Shown piece after piece: positions 17,726 through 27,362 of a stretch of DNA of 64,000 nt (its first letter is position 1; each line of letters begins with the position of its first letter). The position numbers and the translations under genes were made by a program. This DNA comes from Microbacterium sp. NC79 (GTDB taxonomy: Bacteria > Actinomycetota > Actinomycetes > Actinomycetales > Microbacteriaceae): NCBI RefSeq assembly GCF_019061125.1, contig NZ_JAHQYI010000001.1, positions 1,488,001-1,552,000 of the forward strand. Direction: 5' to 3'. Below the pieces are notes generated by a model that saw only the letters and a list, made by a program, of their open reading frames with translations, had not been told where the DNA came from and searched no databases.

Positions 17726-18978
17726 CCCTCTGATTCTTCTGCAGGCACGCGGTCGGCTTCATCGCCTGTCACCGTAAGCGGCGGAACCACAACATCAGGG
17801 CGAGACGCCTCAAGTGCGCGCGCCCATGCGGTGATGGCGTTCGTCCAACGGGTCTCGTCATAGTTCCAGAGCTTCGTATGACGCGCGACCTCGAAGCTCT
17901 CGAGCGTGACGAGATCAGGACGCGCCGCTGCGAGAGCCCGTGACGCGTCAGATGGCACGAAGCCGTCATCGTCGGAGTGCAGAATCAGCGTGGGCACCTG
18001 CAAGGCGTCAGCCCGCGCCAACATATTGAGGTCGTCGAACGGAATCTTCGCCTCCGCTCCCGCGACCTTCGCCGATACCGGGTTCTCCAGCGCTGCGATT
18101 GCGAGGGAACCAATGGCAGCAGGCACGCGGTTAAGTTCTGCCTGATAAGCCAACACCTCGCGCCAATTGACCACGGGCGAGTCGAGAATGACGCCGCTGA
18201 TGGCTGCCGCATGTGGCGACTGCAGCATGGTCTGCAGCACGATCGCGCCACCCATGGACCAGCCCATCAACAGAATGCGCTGAGCCCCATTACGGCGCGC
18301 ATAACTGACCGCGGCATCGACATCGTGCCATTCGGTGGATCCGAGGCCATACGTGCCGCCCGCACTCCGCGGAGCATCACCGTCGTTTCGGTAAGACACG
18401 ACGAGCGATGTGTAGCCAAGCGCGTGGAATACCGGAACCGCACGCAATGTTTCCGACCGCGTGGTTCCGCGGCCGTGCACCAAGATGGCCCAGGTCGTAC
18501 CGCCAGGGAACAACCAAGCGGGACTCGGGCCGACAATCGTGCCGATGAGCTCAGGCGTGTAGTCAAGGCGCAGATCATCAGGCGAATCGAAATACCAACC
18601 CGAGAACGTCGCCTCGCGGTCGATGCGCGACGTGTTATCGATCTGCGTCAGCAGCTTGCGCGTCACCGTGGACTCCGTCGCCGCCAGCACAGCGCCCAGC
18701 TTGACGTAGTGAGGCGTGCCTTCAACGTGCAGACCGTAGCGGCCAGGAAGCTCGCTGTCGGGAGTACGCGTGAGCGTGATGGTCTGCGCCTTCAGATCAA
18801 ACGACTCAATTTTCACGTCGGGGATGCGTGTACTTGGCGTTACCACGCGTTTTGCCATCAGCAGCGACGCCGCACCGATCGCGCTCGCCGCAAACAAAAC
18901 GGCACCACCAACAACCGCCGCTAATACGCGAATAGCCGTCACGAAGGGCAACGAAACGGCGCGCCTGGAAGTCTTCAT
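17722..18978 (-). CDS. Membrane-anchored alpha/beta hydrolase
   Basis: 418 residues with one N-terminal membrane helix (about 12-42), a domain of unknown fold (about 50-155) and an alpha/beta-hydrolase domain facing outward. The nucleophile elbow is GWSMGG with Ser241, the acid lies in HSDDDGFVP (Asp336-338) and the base is His367 in ARHTKLWN; the oxyanion HGRG motif is at 168-171. Probably an esterase or a peptidase-like hydrolase of unknown substrate. It is convergent with sufE and divergent from the DUF3000 gene, with a 25-bp gap between starts. Confidence 0.82.
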   Translation of the reverse strand: MKTSRRAVSLPFVTAIRVLAAVVGGAVLFAASAIGAASLLMAKRVVTPSTRIPDVKIESFDLKAQTITLTRTPDSELPGRYGLHVEGTPHYVKLGAVLAATESTVTRKLLTQIDNTSRIDREATFSGWYFDSPDDLRLDYTPELIGTIVGPSPAWLFPGGTTWAILVHGRGTTRSETLRAVPVFHALGYTSLVVSYRNDGDAPRSAGGTYGLGSTEWHDVDAAVSYARRNGAQRILLMGWSMGGAIVLQTMLQSPHAAAISGVILDSPVVNWREVLAYQAELNRVPAAIGSLAIAALENPVSAKVAGAEAKIPFDDLNMLARADALQVPTLILHSDDDGFVPSDASRALAAARPDLVTLESFEVARHTKLWNYDETRWTNAITAWARALEASRPDVVVPPLTVTGDEADRVPAEESEG

Positions 18979-19003
18979 GCAGGTCTCATTCTAGTCTGGC
19001 GCC

Positions 19004-19585
19004 GTGACGGAAGATTCGGGACTCAGCGCTGAGTTCAGCCGCGCCCGCGAACTGGTGATGGCGTTGACGTTACGTGAAGACTTTGCCGTGCGTGAGATTC
19101 CCGCACCATCGGGTCTCGCCCCGGAAGCTCTCGCGCTCGCGGGCGACGTGCGTCCGGAAGATGATGGCGAGTCCCTTTACGGAACCGGCCGTCTCGTCCT
19201 GCTCTACGACCCTGATGTTCCGGACGGTTGGGATAGCCCGTGGCGCATCGTTTGCTTCGCCCAGGCCCCACTTGAGACGGAAATCGGAGTCGACCCTCTG
19301 CTCGCAGAGGTAGCCTGGTCTTGGTTGACTGACGCGTTGGCTTCACACCATGCGCCCTACCGCGCCGCCTCAGGCACCGCGACGAAGACCCTCTCGAGGG
19401 GCTTCGGAACGCTGGCAGAAGAGGGCGATGGGGCACAGATCGAGCTTCGCGCGTCGTGGTCTCCGACAGAAAATATTGCCGGCCATGTGGCGGCCTGGGC
19501 CGAGCTCGTTTGTATGCTCGCCGGCTTGCCGCCCGGTTCAGAACGCATCGCTGTGTTTGGTGCGAGAAAGGTCGAGCGTGACTGA
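19004..19585 (+). CDS. DUF3000 family protein
   Basis: A 193-residue soluble protein matching the actinobacterial DUF3000 family, marked by the RPEDDGESLYGTGRLVLLYD segment and the WSWLTDAL region. Its function is unknown. In many actinobacteria it sits directly in front of the RNase D-like gene, as here, where the two overlap by 8 bp. The start is GTG at 19004; only 25 bp separate it from the divergent hydrolase start, so the promoters must overlap. Confidence 0.85.
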   Translation: MTEDSGLSAEFSRARELVMALTLREDFAVREIPAPSGLAPEALALAGDVRPEDDGESLYGTGRLVLLYDPDVPDGWDSPWRIVCFAQAPLETEIGVDPLLAEVAWSWLTDALASHHAPYRAASGTATKTLSRGFGTLAEEGDGAQIELRASWSPTENIAGHVAAWAELVCMLAGLPPGSERIAVFGARKVERD

Positions 19586-20771
19586 ATATCACGTCATCGA
19601 TGACCGCTCTGAGTTTGAGCGTGCCTTAGAACAACTCGCGGACGGCACCGGTCCTGTTGCCGTTGACGTGGAACGAGCGTCTGGCTTCCGTTATTCGCAA
19701 CGCGCCTACCTGATTCAGGTGTTCCGTCGCGACTCCGGCGTCTTCCTGTTTGATCCGCCCGCGATTGGTGACTTCAGCGGACTCCAGGATGCCATCGGAA
19801 GCATCCCTTGGCTGCTGCATGCGGCAAGCCAAGATCTTCCCTCGCTCCACGAAGAGGGGCTCTACCCCGACTCGATCTTCGACACTGAGCTCGCGTCGCG
19901 TCTGCTCGGTTATGACCGTGTCGGACTCGGTGCCGTCATCGAACGCACCCTGGGCATCACCCTCGCCAAGGCACACTCGGCCGATGACTGGTCGACACGT
20001 CCGCTGCCGCAATCGTGGCTCGAATACGCAGCACTCGACGTCGTCTACCTCGTCGACGCATGGGAGACGGTGCGCTCCGAGCTCGAGGAACAGGGCAAAA
20101 TTGAAATTGCCCGCCAGGAGTTCGAGGCGGTCCGTTTGAAAGAGCCCAAACCCCCTCGCGAAGACCCGTGGCGGCGATTGAGCGGCCTGCACTCCGTACG
20201 CGGCCGCCGCAACCTCGCCGTAGCACGCTCGCTCTGGCAAGCGCGCGAGGATTTTGCGCGCGACCAAGATGTCTCCCCTGGCCGGCTGGTTCCGGATCGC
20301 TCCCTCGTTGCCGCCATCATGGCTAACCCCGGCTCAAAGCACGAGCTCGGAGCCCTCAAGGCATTCAACGGCCGTGCGAGCCGAACCCAACTGGACCGCT
20401 GGTGGGCCGCTATCGAACAGGGCCGCGCAGCGACGGATCTTCCCGCTGAACGCGTCTCGAGCGACACTTTGCCGCCGCCGCGCGCCTGGGCAGACCGCAA
20501 CCCGGCAGCGGATCTCCGCTATAAGGCCGCACGCCCAGCCGTTGAGGGCGTTGCAGAAGCGCTCCACATGCCGACAGAGAATCTGCTTACTCCGGAATAC
20601 CTGCGTCGTGTGGCCTGGGAACACCCGGGCGATGATGCGACATCCGTCGGAGCGGCGCTCCGCACACTCGGTGCCCGCGAATGGCAAATTGACGAAACCT
20701 CACAGATTATTGCCGACGCCTTTGTAGAGAGCACCCAAATCGATCCAGAGACGACTGAAACCACTTCGTAG
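19578..20771 (+). CDS. rnd: RNase D-like 3'-5' exonuclease with HRDC domain
   Basis: 397 residues. The N-terminal DEDDy exonuclease domain shows Asp30/Glu32 in AVDVE, Asp86 in HAASQDL, Asp102 and the Tyr150...Asp154 motif (YAALD). An HRDC domain follows at about 200-280, then a C-terminal extension. It is expected to trim tRNA or other RNA 3' ends. GTG at 19578 follows GAAAGG and overlaps the end of DUF3000, so the two are translationally coupled. The upstream frame opening at 19350 is not homologous. Confidence 0.87.
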   Translation: MTEYHVIDDRSEFERALEQLADGTGPVAVDVERASGFRYSQRAYLIQVFRRDSGVFLFDPPAIGDFSGLQDAIGSIPWLLHAASQDLPSLHEEGLYPDSIFDTELASRLLGYDRVGLGAVIERTLGITLAKAHSADDWSTRPLPQSWLEYAALDVVYLVDAWETVRSELEEQGKIEIARQEFEAVRLKEPKPPREDPWRRLSGLHSVRGRRNLAVARSLWQAREDFARDQDVSPGRLVPDRSLVAAIMANPGSKHELGALKAFNGRASRTQLDRWWAAIEQGRAATDLPAERVSSDTLPPPRAWADRNPAADLRYKAARPAVEGVAEALHMPTENLLTPEYLRRVAWEHPGDDATSVGAALRTLGAREWQIDETSQIIADAFVESTQIDPETTETTS

Positions 20772-20845
20772 AATCGGCCCAACTGATTCACTTCACCTCC
20801 TCCGCCTCAATAGGCTGGGTTAAATCCCACAAACTTGGAGGCAGA

Positions 20846-22048
20846 GTGGCCGAGATTTCGGACGTCTACTTCGTCGATGGCACGCGAACCCCGTTCGGTC
20901 GTGCAGGCGAAAAGGGCATGTACTGGAACACCCGCGCGGACGACCTCGTCGTCAAGGCGATGATCGGTCTGATGGACCGTAACCCTGACGTGCCTAAGGA
21001 ACGCGTCGACGACGTGGCGATCGCAGCCACAACGCAACAGGGCGACCAGGGACTCACGCTGGGCCGCACCGGTGCGATCCTCGCCGGACTCCCCCAGACC
21101 GTGCCGGGCTTCGCCATTGACCGCATGTGTGCAGGCGCAATGACGAGCGTCACCACGATGGCAGGTTCCATCGGCTTCGGCATGTACGACATCGCCCTCG
21201 CCGGTGGTGTCGAGCACATGGGCCGTCACCCGCTTGGCGGCGACGCAGACCCGAACCCGCGCTTCCTCACGGAAAAGCTGGTGTCTGCTGACGCGCTGAA
21301 CATGGGCATCACGGCTGAACGCATTCACGATCGTTTCCCCCACCTGACGAAGGAGCGTGCCGACCGCTTCGGCATGCTGAGCCAGCACAAGGCACAGGCG
21401 GCGTACGACGCAGGCAAGATTCAGCCCGACCTCATTCCGGTCGCGGTCAAGGACGCCACTGGCGCTTGGGGCCTCGCAACCGAAGACGAAGGCCGCCGCC
21501 CTGAGACCACAATGGAAGGTCTCGCGGCACTGAAGACGCCGTTCCGCCCGCACGGTCGTGTCACCGCGGGTACCGCGTCTCCTCTCACCGACGGCGCGAC
21601 AATTTCGCTGCTCGCGAGCGGAACCGCGGTGAAGGAACTTGGGCTGCGCCCGAAGATGAAGATGGTTTCGTTTGCCTTCGCAGGCGTCGAGCCGGAGATC
21701 ATGGGTATCGGTCCGATCCCGTCGACGGAAAAGGCCCTGAAGAAGGCCGGGCTCACGATCGATGACATCGGTCTGTTCGAGCTCAACGAAGCTTTCGCGA
21801 TTCAGGTCATCTCGTTGCTCGACCACTTCGGCATCGCCGATGACGACGCTCGCGTCAACGCATGGGGTGGCGCTATCGCGCTCGGACACCCGCTCGCGGC
21901 ATCCGGCGTACGCCTCATGATCCAGCTCGCAGCACAGTTCCAGGAGCGCCCTGACGTGCGCTACGGCCTCACGGCCATGTGCGTCGGTCTCGGCCAGGGC
22001 GGATCCATCATTTGGGAAAACCCGTTCTACAACGGAAAGAAGAAGTAA
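20846..22048 (+). CDS. fadA: Acetyl-CoA C-acyltransferase (3-ketoacyl-CoA thiolase)
   Basis: A 400-residue thiolase catalysing the last step of beta-oxidation: CoA-dependent cleavage of 3-ketoacyl-CoA. The acyl-carrying Cys95 lies in IDRMCAGAMTS, the HGR(V)TAG(T)ASPLTDGA substrate loop is near 231, and the C-terminal GHPLAASG and AMCVGLGQGG motifs carry the catalytic His and Cys. GTG at 20846 has GGAGG 4 nt upstream. The fadB gene starts 3 nt after the stop, which gives a fadAB operon that forms the trifunctional complex. Confidence 0.93.
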   Translation: MAEISDVYFVDGTRTPFGRAGEKGMYWNTRADDLVVKAMIGLMDRNPDVPKERVDDVAIAATTQQGDQGLTLGRTGAILAGLPQTVPGFAIDRMCAGAMTSVTTMAGSIGFGMYDIALAGGVEHMGRHPLGGDADPNPRFLTEKLVSADALNMGITAERIHDRFPHLTKERADRFGMLSQHKAQAAYDAGKIQPDLIPVAVKDATGAWGLATEDEGRRPETTMEGLAALKTPFRPHGRVTAGTASPLTDGATISLLASGTAVKELGLRPKMKMVSFAFAGVEPEIMGIGPIPSTEKALKKAGLTIDDIGLFELNEAFAIQVISLLDHFGIADDDARVNAWGGAIALGHPLAASGVRLMIQLAAQFQERPDVRYGLTAMCVGLGQGGSIIWENPFYNGKKK

Positions 22049-22051
22049 TCC

Positions 22052-24199
22052 ATGACGAACTACGACGCCATCGACTTCTCCTCCCTTGACGCTTTCAAGG
22101 ACGACGAGGTCATCACGCACTCCGTCGTTCGCGATGTGCGCCTGGCGAGCGGCAAGGTTCTTGCGCTCATCACGCTTGACAACGGTCGCGACCACACCCG
22201 CCCGAACACGCTGGGCCCGGCGACGCTGAAGGAACTCGGCGAGACGCTTGCTGGACTCAAGGCTCGCGCGGCCGCTGGCGAAATTCACGCCGTCGGCATC
22301 ACGGGCAAGCAGTACATTCTGGCAGCCGGTGCTGACCTCTCCGACGTCGCACGGGTTCCGGATTCCGCAACCGCGCTGCTTATCGGTCAGCTCGGCCACA
22401 AGGTGCTGGGGTCGCTGAGCGACCTGGGCGTTCCGTCATTCGCTTTTGTGAACGGCCTCGCGCTCGGCGGCGGTCTCGAGATAGCACTGAACTCGACCTA
22501 CCGCACCGTTGACGCATCAGCCGCTGCAATTGCGCTCCCCGAGGTTTTCCTCGGTCTCATCCCCGGATGGGGTGGCGCATACCTGCTGCCGAACCTGATC
22601 GGTATTGAGAACGCGCTCGAGGTTGTCATCTCGAACCCGCTGAAGCAGAACCGCATGCTCAAGCCGCAGCAGGCTTTCGACCTTGGCATCATGGACGCGA
22701 TCTTCCCCGCGGCCACGTACCTGGAAAGCTCACTCGCGTGGGCCGACAGCGTTCTGTCTGGTGCGACGAAGGTTGTTCGCAAGAACGAGCCTGGCAAGAT
22801 CGAGCGCCTCACCAAGTGGCCGATCGCGATCAAGATGGCGCGCGGCATGCTCGAGTCGAAGCTCGGCACCGTGCCGAAGGCACCGTACATGGCGCTGGAT
22901 CTGCTTTCTGAAGCAAAGTCGGGAACCAAGGCCGAGGGCTTTGAGCGTGAAGACGCTGCCCTCACCGAGCTCATCTCCGGTGACCAGTTCGCCGCGTCGA
23001 TGTACGCTTTCGACCTCGTGCAAAAGCGGGCGAAGCGTCCCGTCGGCGCACCGGACAGGGCACTCGCGAAGAAGGTCACGAAGGTCGGCATCATCGGCGC
23101 AGGCCTCATGGCCAGCCAGTTCGCGCTTCTCTTCGTGCGCCGCCTCCAGGTTCCGGTTCTCATCACTGACCTTGACCAGGCTCGCGTGGACAAGGGTGTT
23201 GCCTACATTCACGCCGAGATCGGCAAGCTGGAGGAGAAGGGCCGCCTGGATGGTGACACCGCCAACAAGTTGCGTGGCCTGATCCACGGAACCACGGACA
23301 AGACCGAATACGCAGACTGCGACTTCGTGATTGAAGCCGTCTTCGAAGAGGTCGGCGTTAAGCAGCAGGTATTCGGCGAGATCGAAAAGATCATCGCGGA
23401 CGATGCGATTCTTGCGACGAACACGTCGTCGCTTTCGGTCGAAGAAATCGGCTCGAAGCTGGCTCACCCCGAGCGTCTCGTGGGCTTCCACTTCTTCAAC
23501 CCAGTCGCCGTCATGCCGCTTATCGAGATCGTAAAGACGCCCCAGACGAACGACGCCGCGCTGTCGACAGCGTTCGTGGTGGCAAAGAACCTGGGCAAGA
23601 ACGGTGTTCTCACCGCTGACGCCCCCGGCTTTGTCGTGAACCGCCTGCTTGCCAAGGTGATGGGCGAGGCTGCTCGCGCTGTCTACGAGGGCACGCCAAT
23701 CGACAAGGTTGAGAAGGCTTTCGGTCCGCTCGGTCTGCCGATGGGCCCGTTCCAGCTCATCGACCTGGTCGGGTGGAAGGTCGCCGCGCACGTGCAGGAC
23801 ACGATGGTGCGCGCTTTCCCTGAGCGCTTCTACGCCAACGACAACTTCCACGCGCTCGCTGAGCTCGATGCCGTTGTTGAAAAAGACAAGGGTGGTCGTG
23901 TGACTGGCTTCACCAAGGCTGCCGAAAAGGTCGTCAAGGGCGCAGTCGCCAATACTCCTGCCGATGAGGCAACGATTCTGCAGCGTGTGCAGGATGGCTT
24001 GGCTCAGGAGATCAAGCTCATGCTTGACGAGGGCGTTGTGCCCGAAGTCGAAGACATCGACCTGTGCCTCATACTCGGTGCAGGCTGGCCGTTTATCGAC
24101 GGTGGCGCAAGCCCGTACCTTGACCGTGAGGGCGCTTCGCAGCGTGCGTTCGGAGGCTCGTTCCACGAGCCGATGATCCGCGGCATTGCGAACCGCTAA
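22052..24199 (+). CDS. fadB: Multifunctional enoyl-CoA hydratase/3-hydroxyacyl-CoA dehydrogenase
   Basis: A 715-residue fusion with an N-terminal crotonase domain (about 1-210; ALGGGLEIAL oxyanion region) and a C-terminal 3-hydroxyacyl-CoA dehydrogenase (NAD-binding GAGLMASQFA starting near residue 350, HFFNPVAVMPLIEI catalytic region, then two dehydrogenase C-domains). It hydrates enoyl-CoA and oxidises the product for FadA. It is cytosolic, in an operon with fadA, and ends at a strong terminator. The usual GAGxMG fingerprint reads GAGLMA here. Confidence 0.92.
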   Translation: MTNYDAIDFSSLDAFKDDEVITHSVVRDVRLASGKVLALITLDNGRDHTRPNTLGPATLKELGETLAGLKARAAAGEIHAVGITGKQYILAAGADLSDVARVPDSATALLIGQLGHKVLGSLSDLGVPSFAFVNGLALGGGLEIALNSTYRTVDASAAAIALPEVFLGLIPGWGGAYLLPNLIGIENALEVVISNPLKQNRMLKPQQAFDLGIMDAIFPAATYLESSLAWADSVLSGATKVVRKNEPGKIERLTKWPIAIKMARGMLESKLGTVPKAPYMALDLLSEAKSGTKAEGFEREDAALTELISGDQFAASMYAFDLVQKRAKRPVGAPDRALAKKVTKVGIIGAGLMASQFALLFVRRLQVPVLITDLDQARVDKGVAYIHAEIGKLEEKGRLDGDTANKLRGLIHGTTDKTEYADCDFVIEAVFEEVGVKQQVFGEIEKIIADDAILATNTSSLSVEEIGSKLAHPERLVGFHFFNPVAVMPLIEIVKTPQTNDAALSTAFVVAKNLGKNGVLTADAPGFVVNRLLAKVMGEAARAVYEGTPIDKVEKAFGPLGLPMGPFQLIDLVGWKVAAHVQDTMVRAFPERFYANDNFHALAELDAVVEKDKGGRVTGFTKAAEKVVKGAVANTPADEATILQRVQDGLAQEIKLMLDEGVVPEVEDIDLCLILGAGWPFIDGGASPYLDREGASQRAFGGSFHEPMIRGIANR

Positions 24200-24207
24200 C
24201 GACGCAA

Positions 24208-24249
24208 ACGAGTGATGGCCGCCTCCGTATGGGGGCGGCCATCACTCGT
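24208..24249. terminator. Bidirectional intrinsic terminator
   Basis: A perfect 16-bp stem (24208-24223 with 24234-24249) with a 10-nt loop between the convergent fadB and Pro-rich membrane protein genes. Confidence 0.85.
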
Positions 24250-24253
24250 ATAG

Positions 24254-25258
24254 CTAGCGCTTTTCGTATGTGCCTTCGCCCGTGGTTCCGTCGTAGTGGA
24301 AATACGACTTCTTCGTTTCAATCGTGACATCGACACCGAGAGGCTCCTGTGCGAGAAGCTTGGTCTCGTACGCGATCACCTTGCTCCAGTACTCTTGCGC
24401 CTTCGCATTATCAACGCCAAAGGCCGTTGCAGACTTCAGGTCGGTAAGAAGGTAACGGAACGCAAGGTACGCATAGGTGTTGCCGGTATCGTGCGGTATC
24501 AGCTGCCACAGTTCACCGTTAGCCTCCATCTGGTCATACTCGTTGAGTACGCCCTCGATTGCCCCGCCCACGGTGTTGGCTGACACGCTCACCCCAGAGC
24601 GATCCGGTGCGGCGACATCAGCGTCGGGGTCAGGCTGCGGCGGAATCGATGCGCTCGGCTTCGGCTTCGGCTTGGCAGAGATCGTGGGCTGGGGCGTCGG
24701 CGTTGCCGTCGGCGTGGGTTTCTGGGTCGGCGAAGGTGGTGCCTCCGACGGCTCAGGCGTTGCCGTGGCCGTGCGGGAAGGCGTGGGTGACGGGCCCGCA
24801 TCGGGGACGGCGCCATTGCCCTGGGTCAGCAACAGCGTAACGCCGACCGACGCGGCCGCGATGGCAAGGCCGGCGACGATCGCGATGACGGGCAGAACCC
24901 ACTTCTTTCGCGGCTTTGGTGGCGTCGCAACGGCAGGCACCGCATACCATTCAGCACCGCCAGGCGCCGGCTGCCCTCCCCCCTGCGGCTGTGCGCCGTA
25001 CGGGGGCTGCTGGCCTGGATTTGCCGCAAACGGTGCCCCGTAGCCCACGGGCGGCGTTCCGTATCCGGCAGGAATCGTTCCGTATCCGGCAGGAGGCGCA
25101 CCTGCGCCGCCTGGTGATGCCCACGAACCATCACCGACGGGCGTGGTTGGTGCGGCCTGCGCGGGTGGCAGTGGCGGAACCTGCGGTAGCGGTGGCTGCG
25201 GCGGAATCTGGCCAGGTACTGGTTGCTGGCGCGACGGTTCGTTCGATGAATCAGTCAT
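24254..25258 (-). CDS. Hypothetical Pro-rich single-pass membrane protein
   Basis: 334 residues in four parts: a Pro/Gln/Gly-rich cytoplasmic N-terminus (1-115, with GYGxPPxGYG-like repeats), one membrane helix (about 120-143), a long Pro/Thr/Lys linker (150-225) and a C-terminal extracellular domain of about 100 residues. The layout is typical of actinobacterial envelope proteins, but I do not recognise the last domain. The start at 25258 has AAGGGGA upstream. It lies between fadB and dxs and is transcribed alone or after dxs. Confidence 0.75.
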   Translation of the reverse strand: MTDSSNEPSRQQPVPGQIPPQPPLPQVPPLPPAQAAPTTPVGDGSWASPGGAGAPPAGYGTIPAGYGTPPVGYGAPFAANPGQQPPYGAQPQGGGQPAPGGAEWYAVPAVATPPKPRKKWVLPVIAIVAGLAIAAASVGVTLLLTQGNGAVPDAGPSPTPSRTATATPEPSEAPPSPTQKPTPTATPTPQPTISAKPKPKPSASIPPQPDPDADVAAPDRSGVSVSANTVGGAIEGVLNEYDQMEANGELWQLIPHDTGNTYAYLAFRYLLTDLKSATAFGVDNAKAQEYWSKVIAYETKLLAQEPLGVDVTIETKKSYFHYDGTTGEGTYEKR

Positions 25259-25403
25259 GACGGTCCCCTTAATTTCGTCACGATCAGCCTATGCCGGATG
25301 TGCGCACACACCGAACCAGCCGTTCGAAATGAAACAGCGCGGCGTCGTCCCCACCGTTGAGCAAGCGTAACCAGACGAATTACGCCTGCGCTGTACCGTG
25401 GCG

Positions 25404-27362
25404 TTAGCGCGTCAGGCCGGTGGGGCCGGTCTGGGCAGCAATCTGCCCGGTCCAAAGCTGACCATCCGCATGCTGGCGCGCAACAGGCACGCGTACGCCA
25501 AGCACTTGCGCCGTGACATCATGCGCGATCTTTGTCGCGGTGAGACCGGCGTCCTCGAGAATCTGGCCGCGCGTAGCGTGATCGATGAACTCGTCGGGAA
25601 GACCGAGCTCGTCAACCGCTGTGTCGATGCCCGCTTCGCGAAGCACCTGACGAATTCGCGTGCCAACGCCACCCACACGAATACCATCTTCGAGTGAGAT
25701 CACGAGACGGTGACGAGCCGCGAGATCAACGACCGTCTGCGGAACCGGGATCACCCAACGGGGATCCACGACCGTGGCACCAATCCCGTGCGCCGTGAGC
25801 CGCTCCGCGACGTCCATGGCAAGGTGGGCGAAGGGTCCGATGCCAACGAGCAGAACGTCTTCCGTGCTTCCGCGGTGCAGAATGTCGACGCCACCAATGC
25901 GCTCAATGGCAGGCAGGTCAGGTGACACCTCGCCCTTCGGGAAGCGGATAACGGTGGGTGCGTCATCGACACCGACAGCCTCTTGCAAGGCTTCACGGAG
26001 CCGAGCCGCATCACGTGGCACGTTGATTTGCACGTGCGGCACGATCTGCAACATCGCAAGATCCCACATGCCGTGGTGACTGGGGCCGTCGGGGCCGGTG
26101 ACACCCGCACGGTCAAGCACGAAGGTGACGCCTGCACGGTGAAGCGCTACGTCCATCAGCACCTGGTCGAAGGCGCGGTTCATGAAGGTCGCGTATATCG
26201 CGACGACGGGGTGAAGCCCACCAAACGCCATACCTGCCGCGCTCGTGACGGCATGCTGTTCGGCAATTCCGACGTCGTAAACCCGGTTCGGGAAGCGTTC
26301 CGCAAAGGGAGCAAGGCCCGTCGGTCGCAGCATCGCAGCGGTCATTGCGATAACGTCGTCGCGTTTCTCGCCGACAGCAACCAACTCGTCAGAGAAGACG
26401 TCCGTCCACCCGGTACCCGAGGTTCCGAGGGTCTCCCCCGTCTGCGGATCAATCTTGCCGACGGCGTGGAACTGGTCTGCCTTGTCGTCAAGGGCGGGTT
26501 GGTAGCCGCGCCCCTTTTCCGTGATCGCGTGCACAAGCACGGGCGCACCGTAAGATTTCGCTTGACGAAGCGTCTCGATCATGGTTTCGAGGTCGTGCCC
26601 GTCAACCGGTCCGAGGTACTTGATATCGAGGTTCGAGTACAACGCGACGTTGTTCGTAAAGCGTGAAAGGAAGCCGTGCGTGCCGCCGCGGACGCCACGG
26701 TAGACCGCGCGGCCGAATGGACCGAAAGCACGGAAAAGGCGATCGGAACCACGGTGCAGGGTCTTGTACGGAGCTGCGGTGCGCACGCGGTTCAGATAGC
26801 GCGACATGCCACCGATCGTCGGCGCGTAGGAGCGGCCATTGTCGTTGACGATGATGACCAGGTTGCGATCATTGTCATCGGTGATGTTGTTGAGCGCTTC
26901 CCACGTCATGCCGCCGGTGAGCGAACCGTCGCCAACGACCGCAACCACATGGCGGTCGGCCCGGCCGGTCTGGGTAAGCCCACGCGAGATACCGTCTGCC
27001 CAGCTCAGCGAGCTGGAGGCGTGCGAGGACTCCACAACGTCGTGCGGGCTTTCGGAACGCTGGGGGTAGCCGGCTAGTCCGCCGCGCGAGCGCAGTTTGG
27101 TGAAGTCCTGGCGACCGGTGAGGAGCTTGTGGACGTAGGACTGGTGGCCCGTATCGAAGACGAACGGATCATTCGGGGAGTCAAACACGAGGTGCATGGC
27201 GATCGTCATTTCGACGACGCCGAGGTTCGGCCCGAGGTGTCCGCCCGTTTGCGAGACGTTCTCCACAAGGAAATCTCGGATCTCCTGTGCCAACTGCTTG
27301 AGCTCAGCAATGCTCAGCTTGTCAAGGTCACGCGGCCCGGTCACGTGAGGCAGCAACGCCAT
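25404..27362 (-). CDS. dxs: 1-deoxy-D-xylulose-5-phosphate synthase
   Basis: A 652-residue thiamine-diphosphate enzyme that joins pyruvate and glyceraldehyde 3-phosphate, the first step of the MEP isoprenoid pathway. It shows the ThDP motif GDGSLTGGMTWEALNN, the DxxDTGHQSYVHKLLTGR start region and the transketolase Pyr domain (DVGIAEQHAVTSAAGMAFGG) with a C-terminal domain. ATG at 27362 follows GGAGG; the longer frame to 27434 is rejected. The gene precedes acnA, as in many actinobacteria, but a 640-bp gap separates them here. Confidence 0.94.
   Translation of the reverse strand: MALLPHVTGPRDLDKLSIAELKQLAQEIRDFLVENVSQTGGHLGPNLGVVEMTIAMHLVFDSPNDPFVFDTGHQSYVHKLLTGRQDFTKLRSRGGLAGYPQRSESPHDVVESSHASSSLSWADGISRGLTQTGRADRHVVAVVGDGSLTGGMTWEALNNITDDNDRNLVIIVNDNGRSYAPTIGGMSRYLNRVRTAAPYKTLHRGSDRLFRAFGPFGRAVYRGVRGGTHGFLSRFTNNVALYSNLDIKYLGPVDGHDLETMIETLRQAKSYGAPVLVHAITEKGRGYQPALDDKADQFHAVGKIDPQTGETLGTSGTGWTDVFSDELVAVGEKRDDVIAMTAAMLRPTGLAPFAERFPNRVYDVGIAEQHAVTSAAGMAFGGLHPVVAIYATFMNRAFDQVLMDVALHRAGVTFVLDRAGVTGPDGPSHHGMWDLAMLQIVPHVQINVPRDAARLREALQEAVGVDDAPTVIRFPKGEVSPDLPAIERIGGVDILHRGSTEDVLLVGIGPFAHLAMDVAERLTAHGIGATVVDPRWVIPVPQTVVDLAARHRLVISLEDGIRVGGVGTRIRQVLREAGIDTAVDELGLPDEFIDHATRGQILEDAGLTATKIAHDVTAQVLGVRVPVARQHADGQLWTGQIAAQTGPTGLTR

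Noticed and set aside
20807..22399. 530-residue leftward open frame opposite fadA/fadB
   Set aside because: It is the antisense shadow of fadA, with no homology-like motifs and strongly biased residues; the rightward thiolase frame has clear motifs and a good ribosome-binding site.
22730..24166. 478-residue leftward open frame opposite fadB
   Set aside because: Antisense shadow of the dehydrogenase gene, which has diagnostic motifs throughout.
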